Source: Yoonia sp.
GTDB taxonomy: Bacteria; Pseudomonadota; Alphaproteobacteria; Rhodobacterales; Rhodobacteraceae
Length of the DNA stretch: 53,266 bases
Direction of reading: 5' to 3'
Assembly (NCBI RefSeq): GCF_014859355.1
Contig: NZ_JACUUJ010000021.1
Span: 1 to 53,266 of the forward strand
Positions 45,345 through 53,129 of this stretch are shown in pieces. A program made the position numbers and the translations under genes. The notes under the pieces were generated by a model, which saw only the letters and a list, made by a program, of their open reading frames with translations, was not told where the DNA came from and did not search any database. Numbering within the stretch: position 1 is the first letter of the stretch; every line of letters starts with the position of its first letter.

Positions 45345-46073
45345 ATGCGGGGGCTTTTCTGCCTTTTCACGCTGGCCCTGACCGTGCTGGCTGGCCCGGT
45401 GCTGGCGCAGGACATTGCGATCAACATTGGCGACGACGGATCATTGGCCACACGATCAGTGCAATTGCTTGTGTTGATAACTGTGCTGAGCCTTGTGCCC
45501 GGCATTGCGATCATGGTGACATGTTTTCCCTTCATCGTGACCGTTTTTGCCATTTTGCGCCAAGCCATCGGGCTGCAACAATCCCCGCCCAACATGTTGA
45601 TCGTCAGCCTTGCAATGTTTCTGACCTATTTCGTCATGGAACCCATTTTTCTGGAAGCATGGAACGCCGGAATTTCCCCCCTGCTCAACGATGGCATGCC
45701 ACTGGAAGAGGCCTTTATGCGCGCGATGGACCCGTTACGCGGTTTCATGACCGCCCGGATCGAGGCCGATACATTCACGGCACTGGCCGATTTGCGCCCG
45801 GATGTGACGTCACAAACCCCGATCATTGATGCCCCCCTGTCGGTTCTGGTGCCGTCATTCCTGCTCAGTGAAATGGAACGAGCGTTTCAGGTAGGTTTTT
45901 TGATCTTCATGCCGTTCTTGATTATCGACCTTGTCGTCGCGGCGGTGCTGATGTCGATGGGAATGATGATGGTGCCGCCCGCCATTGTATCATTACCCTT
46001 CAAACTGGCCTTTTTCGTTGTCGCCGATGGCTGGGGCTTAATCGCAACCAGCCTTGTGCGCAGCTATGGATGA
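45345..46073 (+). CDS. fliP: Flagellar export gate protein FliP
   Basis: The 242-residue protein has a cleavable signal peptide (LFCLFTLALTVLAGPVLAQ), as is usual for FliP, and four membrane helices. Family signatures are VQLLVLITVLSLVPGIAIMV, RQAIGLQQSPPNMLIVSLAM and MEPIFLEAWNAGISPL, with VLVPSFLLSEMERAFQVGF and PFLIIDLVVAAVLMSMGMMM near the C-terminus. With FliQ and FliR it builds the gate. It is the last flagellar gene at the right end; flgI, often downstream in related loci, is absent. Confidence 0.96.
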   Translation: MRGLFCLFTLALTVLAGPVLAQDIAINIGDDGSLATRSVQLLVLITVLSLVPGIAIMVTCFPFIVTVFAILRQAIGLQQSPPNMLIVSLAMFLTYFVMEPIFLEAWNAGISPLLNDGMPLEEAFMRAMDPLRGFMTARIEADTFTALADLRPDVTSQTPIIDAPLSVLVPSFLLSEMERAFQVGFLIFMPFLIIDLVVAAVLMSMGMMMVPPAIVSLPFKLAFFVVADGWGLIATSLVRSYG

Positions 46074-46174
46074 TTATTTCATCGGCCGAAGCCGTTAGGA
46101 CGTAGACAGGCCGTTTCAGGCACCACGCATCCGGGCCGAAGAACAGTCGAGATGGTTCGTCATCCGACGACAAG

Positions 46175-46873
46175 TCATACAGCATGTTGTGCCGCATCAG
46201 GGTTCAAAAGCCTGCCGTCACGTAAACACTTTACGGCATCTTCGCGCCACTCTGGAAACCCGCCTTCTAGGCGCCGCGCATCAATGCCCAGCTTGCGCAG
46301 GGCCGTCACGGCTTGGTGTGCGTAGACACAGTAAGGGCCGCGACAGTAGGCAACAACCTGTGCGTCCGGCGGAAGATCAGGCAACAGGCATTCCAGTTCC
46401 GACAGAGGCACATTCAGCGCCCCGGGAATATGCCCGGCGGCAAATTCATCTGCGGGCCTGACATCAATCAACGTCACCGTTCCATCAGCAAGACGCGCTG
46501 CCAGGTCGGCACGGCTGACCGGTTCTGGCGCATCCATGCCATCAGACAAACCGCGCAAGATCTGCGCGACTTGCGCCCGATTACGCTCGGCCACGATGCG
46601 TATAAGATCCATCAGGTCCAGCGTTTTCGCATCCGTCAGCCGATAGATCACCGCTTTGCCATCCCGGCGGCTTGTTACCAAACCCGCACGCCGCAGCTGT
46701 TGCAAATGCTGTGAGCAATTGGCAACGCTCAGGCTGGTCTTTTCGGCCAGCGTGTCAACGCCCCGTTCACCCTGCGCGAGCTGTTCAAGGATCATCAGGC
46801 GCCCCGGAGCAGAAAACACCTGTGCGACAAGGGCGTATTCTGCAAGAAGCGCGGCTTTGTAGCTGGTTGACAT
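46175..46873 (-). CDS. ArsR-family regulator fused to a rhodanese domain
   Basis: This 232-residue protein combines an N-terminal winged-helix ArsR domain (VFSAPGRLMILEQLAQGERG, SLSVANCSQHLQQLRRAGLV) with a C-terminal rhodanese domain (TLIDVRPADEFAAGHIPGA) whose active-site loop is CRGPYC. The DNA-binding half holds one cysteine, in the recognition-helix segment VANC, not the dithiol pair of BigR or SqrR. I infer sensing of sulfane sulfur or redox state through the rhodanese cysteine. The frame reaches 46891; the start at 46873 leaves room for the adjacent dyads. It is divergent from the desaturase gene. Confidence 0.87.
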   Translation of the reverse strand: MSTSYKAALLAEYALVAQVFSAPGRLMILEQLAQGERGVDTLAEKTSLSVANCSQHLQQLRRAGLVTSRRDGKAVIYRLTDAKTLDLMDLIRIVAERNRAQVAQILRGLSDGMDAPEPVSRADLAARLADGTVTLIDVRPADEFAAGHIPGALNVPLSELECLLPDLPPDAQVVAYCRGPYCVYAHQAVTALRKLGIDARRLEGGFPEWREDAVKCLRDGRLLNPDAAQHAV

Positions 46874-46896
46874 AGCTAATTCTTGGACCATATGTT

Positions 46897-46920
46897 AATC
46901 AAGTGATTGATTGAATCAAT
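46897..46920. promoter_or_regulatory. Overlapping dyads, probable operator of the ArsR-rhodanese regulator
   Basis: AATCA-AG-TGATT (46897-46908) and ATTGATT-G-AATCAAT (46906-46920) are perfect inverted repeats that share three bases. They sit in the divergent region between the regulator and the desaturase gene, where a dimeric ArsR protein would bind to control both. Confidence 0.6.
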
Positions 46921-46960
46921 ACCAGAAACCGTATATCCCGCAATCGTAAAGTTGAACATC

Positions 46961-47815
46961 ATGTCGGACACCATACTTGCAGCGGAACCGATGATCCGCC
47001 TTGCCGCTTTTCTAAGTGTGCTGGTGGTCATGGTATTGTGGGAAGTCGCAGCACCCCGGCGCAGGCGCGATATTCCGCGCGTGATCCGCTGGACGAACAA
47101 CCTCGCACTTGTCGTGATTGACACAGCCATCCTGCGATTGGCCTTTCCTATCCTTGCTGTGGGGCTTGCTGTCATGGCCGATGACCGCGGCTGGGGCCTG
47201 TTCAACAATATCGCTGTGGCACCGTGGGTTGCCATCCTTGTTTCGATGCTGCTGCTTGATCTGGCGATCTACCTACAGCACGTCATGTTCCACGCGGTGC
47301 CAGGGCTGTGGCGGCTTCACCGGATGCACCATGCCGATCTTGATTTCGATGCGACAACGGGCCTGCGGTTTCACCCCGTGGAAATCCTCATGTCGATGGG
47401 GATCAAACTGGCGGTCGTTGCGGCGCTTGGCCCACCTGCGGTGGCTGTTCTGCTGTTCGAGGTGATCCTGAATGCGACGGCGCTTTTCAATCACGCCAAC
47501 ATCAACTTGCCGCGCCCGGTGGATCGGGTGCTGCGATTGTTCATCGTCACACCCGACATGCACCGCGTCCATCACTCCGTCGATCCGCGCGAAACCAATG
47601 CGAACTACGGCTTTAACCTGCCATGGTGGGACCGGTTGCTTGGCACCTACATTGCCCAACCGGCCAAGGGCCATACAGGCATGGATATCGGGATCGAACA
47701 GTTTCGCACACCCCGCGACCTTTGGATTGACCGGATGCTGATCCAGCCGTTGCGCGGCCCGGCGTCGGGCCATGCGCTTGACCCACGGATCACCACAAAA
47801 GGGCAGCGTGATTAG
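46961..47815 (+). CDS. Sterol desaturase / fatty-acid hydroxylase family membrane protein
   Basis: A di-iron membrane oxygenase-family protein of 284 residues. The histidine clusters are present: HVMFH, HRMHH with the following RFHPVE, NHANI and DMHRVHHS, together with about four membrane helices. Family members hydroxylate or desaturate lipids; the substrate cannot be read from sequence. I start at 46961 (MSDTILAAEPM), since the in-frame ATG at 46907 lies inside the operator dyads. It is divergent from the ArsR-rhodanese gene and ends one base from the convergent kinase gene. Confidence 0.85.
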   Translation: MSDTILAAEPMIRLAAFLSVLVVMVLWEVAAPRRRRDIPRVIRWTNNLALVVIDTAILRLAFPILAVGLAVMADDRGWGLFNNIAVAPWVAILVSMLLLDLAIYLQHVMFHAVPGLWRLHRMHHADLDFDATTGLRFHPVEILMSMGIKLAVVAALGPPAVAVLLFEVILNATALFNHANINLPRPVDRVLRLFIVTPDMHRVHHSVDPRETNANYGFNLPWWDRLLGTYIAQPAKGHTGMDIGIEQFRTPRDLWIDRMLIQPLRGPASGHALDPRITTKGQRD

Positions 47816-47816
47816 A

Positions 47817-49163
47817 TCAGCCCAGCGGCAACGGCAGCACCACCCTTGCACGCAAGCCACCATTGGGCCGGTTTGACAGATAGACATCACCCCCATGGGC
47901 GCGCAGGATCGCCCGCGCAATGGGCAGGCCAAGGCCTACCCCACCGGTTTCACGCGACCGCGATACCTCTAGCCTGGTAAAGGGGTCAAAAACGCGGTCA
48001 ATATCCAAAGCGGGAATACCAGGGCCATCGTCATCAATCAGGATTTCCGCCATCGCCCCAACGCGCTGAACGGTTACCTTTGCCGACCCGCCATAGCGCT
48101 GCGCATTTTCCAAGAGGTTGCGCAACGCGCGCCGCATCGGTGTTTTTCTGACTTGAACAATCATCGATTGCCCAGCTTTGACCGTGACGCGGGGGCCAAG
48201 CTCGGACAGTTCTTGCACGAGGTCGTGCATCAGATTGGCCAGATCAACCGCTTCCATCGGTTGGTCCGTTGAAACACCGCGTGCAAAGGCCAGTGTGGTT
48301 TCAACCATATCCTGCATTTCATCCAGCGTCGCGGTCATCCGTTCGCGGGTTTCTGCGTCATCCACCATTTCGGCCCGCAGTTTCAGCGCCGTGATGGGCG
48401 AGCGCAGATCATGACCAAGCGCCGCAAGCATCTGGGTGCGTTCAGCAATCATCCCGCTGAGCCGCGCGTTCATGCGCGTCAGGGCATCTGACAGCGCGCG
48501 CACCTCGCGGGGGCCACCACTTGGCATATCGGGCAGTGCGCCGTCCCACGTGACGCGGTCCGCCGCCGCCGCCAATTGGCTGAGCGGGGTCGTGATCCGG
48601 CGCAGCCCCAACCAGAGAGCACCGAGGATCAACACAAGCGACAAAAGCGTCGCGCCAAGAATCGTCGGCGGAGCTTGCACTGTCGGGCGCTGGAACCGGG
48701 CTGCAACGTTCAGCCAACCGCCATCATCCAACGGCACCGATATCCGCAGCACCACCAGCGCCACGCCGGTTTCACGCATCCGGTCATGCAGCCATGCGAC
48801 AGCCGGTGGCGGCGTCATTTCGGCATCGTGGGGTGAAACGGTGACTTCTTGCATCCGCAACCCTGCGGGTGCAGCCAGCCAGCGTTGACCATCCCTGACC
48901 AGTGGCCGCCGATCAACACTGAACCGCACCAAGCGGGAATTTGCCGCCGCAAGAATGCCAGCGCGGTTCGCGGATGGTGCGTCTTCCAGGGCCTGTGCAA
49001 CGGCAGTTGCACGTTCAACAGTTTCCAACCGCTGGGCGGCCCGGATTGCCGCGCCGCGTTCATCGGTGAAAATCCACGTGCTGATCACCTGCGCTGCAAG
49101 AAAGGCACCAAGGATCAACAGCGCCAGTTGCCCCATCAGGCTTTTGGGGAAAAGACGCATCAT
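47817..49163 (-). CDS. EnvZ-type sensor histidine kinase
   Basis: The 448-residue inner-membrane kinase has a first membrane segment (GQLALLILGAFLAAQVISTW), a periplasmic sensor region of about 130 residues, a second segment (ILGATLLSLVLILGALWLGL), HAMP, then the H box GHDLRSPITALKLRAE with His251, N box LRNLLENAQRYGG, and G boxes DDDGPGIP and GGVGLGLPIARAI. The periplasmic region has no clear metal-binding motif. It overlaps the response-regulator gene by four bases, so the two form a pair. Confidence 0.93.
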   Translation of the reverse strand: MMRLFPKSLMGQLALLILGAFLAAQVISTWIFTDERGAAIRAAQRLETVERATAVAQALEDAPSANRAGILAAANSRLVRFSVDRRPLVRDGQRWLAAPAGLRMQEVTVSPHDAEMTPPPAVAWLHDRMRETGVALVVLRISVPLDDGGWLNVAARFQRPTVQAPPTILGATLLSLVLILGALWLGLRRITTPLSQLAAAADRVTWDGALPDMPSGGPREVRALSDALTRMNARLSGMIAERTQMLAALGHDLRSPITALKLRAEMVDDAETRERMTATLDEMQDMVETTLAFARGVSTDQPMEAVDLANLMHDLVQELSELGPRVTVKAGQSMIVQVRKTPMRRALRNLLENAQRYGGSAKVTVQRVGAMAEILIDDDGPGIPALDIDRVFDPFTRLEVSRSRETGGVGLGLPIARAILRAHGGDVYLSNRPNGGLRARVVLPLPLG

Positions 49164-49891
49164 GTCACCTCGCGGACATCAGCGGCGAAAGAATACCCCC
49201 CCGCGCGCACTGTCGCGATGATTTGCGGATGCGCCGGGTCGTCTTCGATCTTGCGGCGCAGGCGGCTGACCTGATTATCGATGGTCCGGTCAAAAACATC
49301 CGCTGTGCGCCCGCTGGTAATGTCCAGCAGCTGGTCCCGCGACAGCACAAAGCGGGGCCGCTCCAGAAATGCCGTCAAAAGCTTGAACTCGGTCGAGGTC
49401 AGCACAGCCGTTCGCCCGTCTGCATGATTCAGCGCACGCGTGTCGGTATCCAACGTCCAACCGGCAAAACCCAGTTTGCGCCCGCCCAACTGCCCCGCCA
49501 AAGGCTCGGGCCGCTCTGCCCGGCGCAGGATCGCCTTGACGCGCGCCAGCAATTCACGCGGGTTAAAGGGTTTCACAAGGTAATCATCGGCACCCACCTC
49601 CAGCCCGACAATGCGGTCCGTGTCTTCGGCAAGCGCGCTAAGCATCAGGATCGGCGGCCCCCCCGCGGACGCAAGCCGACGCGCTGCTGACAGCCCGTCT
49701 TCGCCCGGCATCATGACATCCAGCACGATCAGATCAAAACGTCCGGCGCGTAAATGGCTATCCATTTCTTTGGTATCCTTGGCCGGAGTCGCCCGCATGC
49801 CGTTCTTTTCCAGATAGCGCGTCACGGCATCGCGAATTTCGCGGTGATCATCAACAACAAGGATATGCGGACTGCGGGATTGATCATTCAT
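49160..49891 (-). CDS. OmpR-family response regulator
   Basis: A 243-residue regulator with a receiver domain (HILVVDDHREIRDAV; phosphoacceptor Asp58 in LIVLDVMMPGEDG; conserved Lys in DDYLVKPFNPRELLARVKAI) and a winged-helix DNA-binding domain (LTSTEFKLLTAFLERP, VFDRTIDNQVSRLRRKIEDD). It is upstream of and overlaps the kinase gene. Its promoter region is shared with the divergent EF-hand gene, whose expression it might control. Confidence 0.94.
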   Translation of the reverse strand: MNDQSRSPHILVVDDHREIRDAVTRYLEKNGMRATPAKDTKEMDSHLRAGRFDLIVLDVMMPGEDGLSAARRLASAGGPPILMLSALAEDTDRIVGLEVGADDYLVKPFNPRELLARVKAILRRAERPEPLAGQLGGRKLGFAGWTLDTDTRALNHADGRTAVLTSTEFKLLTAFLERPRFVLSRDQLLDITSGRTADVFDRTIDNQVSRLRRKIEDDPAHPQIIATVRAGGYSFAADVREVT

Positions 49892-49911
49892 AGCGTCTTT
49901 TAGCGTAAATT

Positions 49912-50011
49912 TTCCCGTTATGGGAATGATTTAGGTCCGCTTTCGTCGCAACAACCGATTCTGCGACAGACTGATACACTTCCCCGTTTCGCTGGCACAG
50001 ACCTGCGACAG
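49912..50011. promoter_or_regulatory. Divergent control region of response regulator and EF-hand gene
   Basis: The 171-base gap contains a dyad TTCCC-GTTAT-GGGAA (49912-49926) and two direct copies of CTGCGACAG (49961-49969 and 50003-50011), 42 bases apart, about four helical turns. OmpR-type regulators bind direct repeats, so these are candidate autoregulatory sites. Evidence is pattern only. Confidence 0.3.
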
Positions 50012-50062
50012 CCACCCCCCATCTTGACCCTATCGCAATGATAGCTCTCAAGAGGTGACATA

Positions 50063-50554
50063 ATGAAACGTAAGACAATCCTGACACTGACCGCCGCCGC
50101 GGTGATCGCTGCAATCGCCATTCCTGCAGTTGCAAACAACTGGGGGCCGGGTCAGATGCGGCATGGGTCTGATGGTGGCTTTATGCAGGACCATCGCGGC
50201 GAAGGCCATAAGATGCGGAATGGCGGTCATGGCCGCATGGGGAACATGGCAGATCACCCTGTTTACCAGTCCTTCGACACCGATGGCGACGGCACCGTAT
50301 CTGCAGAAGAATTCGCCGCAGGCAGGGCCGCGCTTCATGCCGAACACGACACAGACGGCGATGGCGCGCTATCCTCGGAAGAATTCGCAACGCTTTTTGC
50401 ACAGATGACGCGCGACATGGCCGACCGCCGCTTTGCACAGCTTGACGCAGATAGTGACGGGCTGATCAGCGCCGATGAAATGGCAAGGCCCGCACAGATG
50501 ATGTCGCGCAAAGAGATGCGACAGCCACAGTCACCAGATGCACCTGCCCAGTAA
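50063..50554 (+). CDS. Secreted EF-hand calcium-binding protein
   Basis: The 163-residue protein has a signal peptide (KTILTLTAAAVIAAIAIPAVA) and a His/Met/Gly-rich linker (residues about 30-65), then three canonical EF-hand loops: DTDGDGTVSAEEF, DTDGDGALSSEEF and DADSDGLISADEM. It should bind Ca2+ in the periplasm; the His/Met-rich segment could also bind copper. AAGAGGTGA precedes the start. It is divergent from the two-component system and convergent with the multicopper oxidase. Confidence 0.85.
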   Translation: MKRKTILTLTAAAVIAAIAIPAVANNWGPGQMRHGSDGGFMQDHRGEGHKMRNGGHGRMGNMADHPVYQSFDTDGDGTVSAEEFAAGRAALHAEHDTDGDGALSSEEFATLFAQMTRDMADRRFAQLDADSDGLISADEMARPAQMMSRKEMRQPQSPDAPAQ

Positions 50555-50663
50555 GCCTGCGCACATATGAAAAGGCGATGCCCGACAGCCCGATCAGGGC
50601 GACACCACCCAGGATTGCCTTGATTTTAGGGCGCCCAAACAGGGCGCCCTTTGCAATGGTCAT
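50466..50663 (-). CDS. Possible small membrane protein coupled to the multicopper oxidase
   Basis: A 65-codon frame whose ATG overlaps the multicopper oxidase stop as ATGA. The first half contains a credible membrane helix (AILGGVALIGLSGIAFSYV) after a basic segment, while the C-terminal half overlaps the 3' end of the EF-hand gene on the other strand by 89 bases and looks less protein-like. A GC hairpin lies within the frame. It could be a small accessory membrane protein or chance; confidence is low. Confidence 0.3.
   Translation of the reverse strand: MTIAKGALFGRPKIKAILGGVALIGLSGIAFSYVRRLTGQVHLVTVAVASLCATSSVRALPFHRR
50628..50650. terminator. GC-rich hairpin between EF-hand and oxidase genes
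   Basis: AGGGCGCCC-AAACA-GGGCGCCCT is a perfect 9-bp stem between the convergent EF-hand and multicopper oxidase genes. Only TTT follows on the plus strand, so as an intrinsic terminator it is weak, but position and stability favour a shared end for both transcripts. Confidence 0.45.
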
Positions 50664-52120
50664 GCAGAGACCGAAAATTCAGTCATCATACCTGTCGCCA
50701 TATGCGCCATGTGGTGGCAATGCAGCAGCCAGCGCGCCGCCTCACCCCCATCAAGGGCAATCTCGACCATCGACATTGGTGGCACATAGACCGTATCGCG
50801 CAGCGCACCGGCAACGCGTCGCCCGTTCAGCCCGATTACTTGAAACACATGCCCGTGCAGGTGCATCGGATGCCCCATCATTGACATGTTGTGAAAGGTC
50901 AGCGCCACGCGTTCACCGCTGCGCGCCGTAATCGGCTGATGCTGGCCCCAAACGGCACCGTTGATTGTCCAGACATACGGCTGCATGCCTCCCCCCAGCA
51001 TGATCATCTGGCTGCGGTCCACCGGCCGGTCCGGCAGCGCATGCAGCGCGACCAGGCGTGTTTCCTGTGCCAAATCGAGATCAAAGGCAGGTGCCTCAGT
51101 TGCGGCCAGTTCATCGATGCGGCGCACCTCTGCACCCGGTGTGGAAAGGATGATCCCCGTGCGTTCAAGCGCACCTTCGCGCAGCGCAAGAATGGGAAAC
51201 GCGCCGGACGCATCAGGCAAGTCAATTTCGAAATCCATCCGCTGTGCCATAGCCAGACCAAAACGCGTGCCAGTCAGCGGTTGAACCGGATCACCGTCCA
51301 CCGCGATCAGCCGCGCCGTAACAGCACCGGTGTCGATCCAAAACACCGTGGCGGCTGCGGCGTTAATCACCCGCAAACGGATGCGCCCCGCACGTTCGAC
51401 CTGCACCACTTCGGGGTCCGACAGCGTGCGGTCGTTGGCAAGATAGGCGTCCCAGTTATAATCATTCAGGTCCATGGCCATGCCACCCATGCCCTGCATA
51501 TTGCCCATGCCCTGCATATTGCCCATGCCGCCATGGTTCATGCCGGGCATGTTGCCCATGCCGCCCATCGCGCCATGGCCCGCACCACCTTCGGCGATTT
51601 CTGCCATCACTTCATCCGGTGCCTTGAATGAAAAATCATGCAAGAACAGCACAACCTCTTGCCGGTCGGCGGCCAGATCTTCTGGCGCGCGCACGATCAG
51701 CGGCGCCGCCAAAAGCTGCATTTCATGCGCCACCACATGCGCATGCATCCAATAGGTGCCAGGGCGCGTTTCATAATCATAAGACCGCGTTTCACCGGGC
51801 GCGAGCAGCGGCACGGTATTCGGGGCCCCGTCCTGCGCATTGGGCGGTATCTGGCCATGCCAGTGAATAATCGTCGGTTCGCGCAGATTGTTTGTCAGAT
51901 CAACCCGAAACCGCTGACCAGGGTCAAACGTCAGCCCATGGCCCGCCGGGCCATCAAGGCCTAAAACGGTAGCCGCACGACCATTGACATCAAGGGTGCG
52001 CGTGGTCGCAGACAGGGCAATTGGGGGCTCTGCCTGAGCACGTGCCACACGGGGCATCTGTACGACAGCACAGGCAGCCGTGCTTGCGGCTAAAAAGCCG
52101 CGACGTGAAAAGGTATTCAT
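50660..52120 (-). CDS. Tat-exported multicopper oxidase, Met-rich
   Basis: The 486-residue protein opens with a twin-arginine signal (SRRGFLAASTAACAVVQ). It contains all copper-ligand motifs: HWHGQ, YWMHAHVVAHEM, GHPMHLHGHVF and the type 1/type 3 cluster WLLHCHHMAHMATGM. Residues about 183-215 form a Met/Gly-rich insert with tandem MGNMQG units, as in copper-tolerance oxidases of the CueO/CopA kind, where such segments bind Cu(I). It probably oxidises Cu(I) or phenols in the periplasm. GGGAGA precedes the start. Confidence 0.93.
   Translation of the reverse strand: MNTFSRRGFLAASTAACAVVQMPRVARAQAEPPIALSATTRTLDVNGRAATVLGLDGPAGHGLTFDPGQRFRVDLTNNLREPTIIHWHGQIPPNAQDGAPNTVPLLAPGETRSYDYETRPGTYWMHAHVVAHEMQLLAAPLIVRAPEDLAADRQEVVLFLHDFSFKAPDEVMAEIAEGGAGHGAMGGMGNMPGMNHGGMGNMQGMGNMQGMGGMAMDLNDYNWDAYLANDRTLSDPEVVQVERAGRIRLRVINAAAATVFWIDTGAVTARLIAVDGDPVQPLTGTRFGLAMAQRMDFEIDLPDASGAFPILALREGALERTGIILSTPGAEVRRIDELAATEAPAFDLDLAQETRLVALHALPDRPVDRSQMIMLGGGMQPYVWTINGAVWGQHQPITARSGERVALTFHNMSMMGHPMHLHGHVFQVIGLNGRRVAGALRDTVYVPPMSMVEIALDGGEAARWLLHCHHMAHMATGMMTEFSVSA
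51486..51529. repeat. 18-bp tandem repeat inside the oxidase gene
   Basis: Two perfect 18-base units (51486-51503 and 51504-51521) and a partial third encode the repeated MGNMQG residues of the oxidase Met-rich insert. Slippage of such a repeat would change the number of Met motifs in frame. Confidence 0.7.
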
Positions 52121-52194
52121 TTTTATCTCCCATGGGACGTGATATCCCGTTCATCCAAAACGTAAGTTTCCGAAAGGCATCCGCCCCGGCACGA

Positions 52195-52548
52195 TTACAG
52201 AAGACGGGTTTGTGGGGGATGTTCTGTCAAATCAGGCGTGCGGCCTGTGTGTATCGCGACGGCAGGGCGGCCAAAGGCAGCGGACCCTTTGTCATTGATC
52301 AACAGGCCATCCGGCGGCGCCAAAACAGATGAAAGCCCTGCGCAAACAAATATACACTCTGAATGCACCGCCCCGCAGCGCTGTTCACCGTGGCAGGCTG
52401 CGGCATTATTTTCAGAAACCTGCATCAGTGTGTCAAAATGGACCATTTGGTCAGGTTGCGCAGACATCTGACCGGCATGCATGGTCGTCGTCACCGTCAC
52501 CACGGCGATCGCAAGAATGACAAACATGGCGGTAAAACGGATAAACAT
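52195..52548 (-). CDS. Small Cys-containing exported protein, unknown
   Basis: This 117-residue protein has an N-terminal hydrophobic segment (FTAMFVILAIAVVTVTTT) fit for a signal peptide, then a region with four cysteines (ACHGEQRCGAVHSECIFVCA) mixed with His, suggesting disulfides or metal binding. I do not recognise a family. It lies between the multicopper oxidase and the MerR regulator on the same strand, so a role in metal handling is inferred from context. The start is uncertain; a second ATG 7 codons in is possible. Confidence 0.6.
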   Translation of the reverse strand: MFIRFTAMFVILAIAVVTVTTTMHAGQMSAQPDQMVHFDTLMQVSENNAAACHGEQRCGAVHSECIFVCAGLSSVLAPPDGLLINDKGSAAFGRPAVAIHTGRTPDLTEHPPQTRLL

Positions 52549-52605
52549 GTATACAACATTGGGCTTTTGCGCCTGATTGTCCAGTGCGCAAATTGCCCCG
52601 GCCCG

Positions 52606-53055
52606 TCAGGGGCGCGGGTCAGCACCGTGGCCAAAGCCTTGATCGTCCGCAAGTGTCCAAAGCACCGGGCAGTCCGGCACCAAAGCGCCAGAGCATTTCG
52701 CTGCTGTCTCGGCCAGCACAGCCGCAATTTTTTCCAGATCTGCAATCTTTGCCCGGACATTGGCAAGATGGCGTTCTGTTGTCGCCTTGACCTCTGCGCA
52801 GTTTGGCATGGTCCCGTCCTCAAGCCCCAGAAGGCCGCGAATATCCGCCATTGCAAACCCCAATTCGCGCGCGCGCAGGATAAAACGCAGCCGCGCCACA
52901 TGGGTTGCAGAATAGATGCGATAACCTGCGCTGCTGCGCGGCGGGTCAGGCAGCAAACCCGTTTTTTCATAGTAACGGATCGTTTCAATGTTGCTGGCCG
53001 TCACACGCGCCAGATCGCCACGCGTCAGGCCGCACGCGCCCTTGTGACCAGACAT
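52606..53055 (-). CDS. MerR-family heavy-metal regulator with Hg-type cysteines
   Basis: The 149-residue regulator has the MerR winged helix (NIETIRYYEKTGLLPDPPRS, GYRIYSATHVARLRFILRAR) and a dimerisation helix. Cysteines at 86, 121 and 129 (MPNCAEV, AKCSGALVPDCPVLW) match in position and spacing the Cys82, Cys117 and Cys126 metal site of Tn501 MerR, not the two-cysteine loop of CueR. Metal identity is therefore open (Hg, Cd, Zn or Pb are all possible). GGGAGA precedes the ATG. No merT/P/A genes are in view. Confidence 0.88.
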   Translation of the reverse strand: MSGHKGACGLTRGDLARVTASNIETIRYYEKTGLLPDPPRSSAGYRIYSATHVARLRFILRARELGFAMADIRGLLGLEDGTMPNCAEVKATTERHLANVRAKIADLEKIAAVLAETAAKCSGALVPDCPVLWTLADDQGFGHGADPRP

Positions 53056-53129
53056 GCTGTTTCTCCCCTACGCCTGTTTCCATCACAGGCCTTGCAAGTG
53101 TCGTTATCACAAGACGAAAGTGGCGCGAC

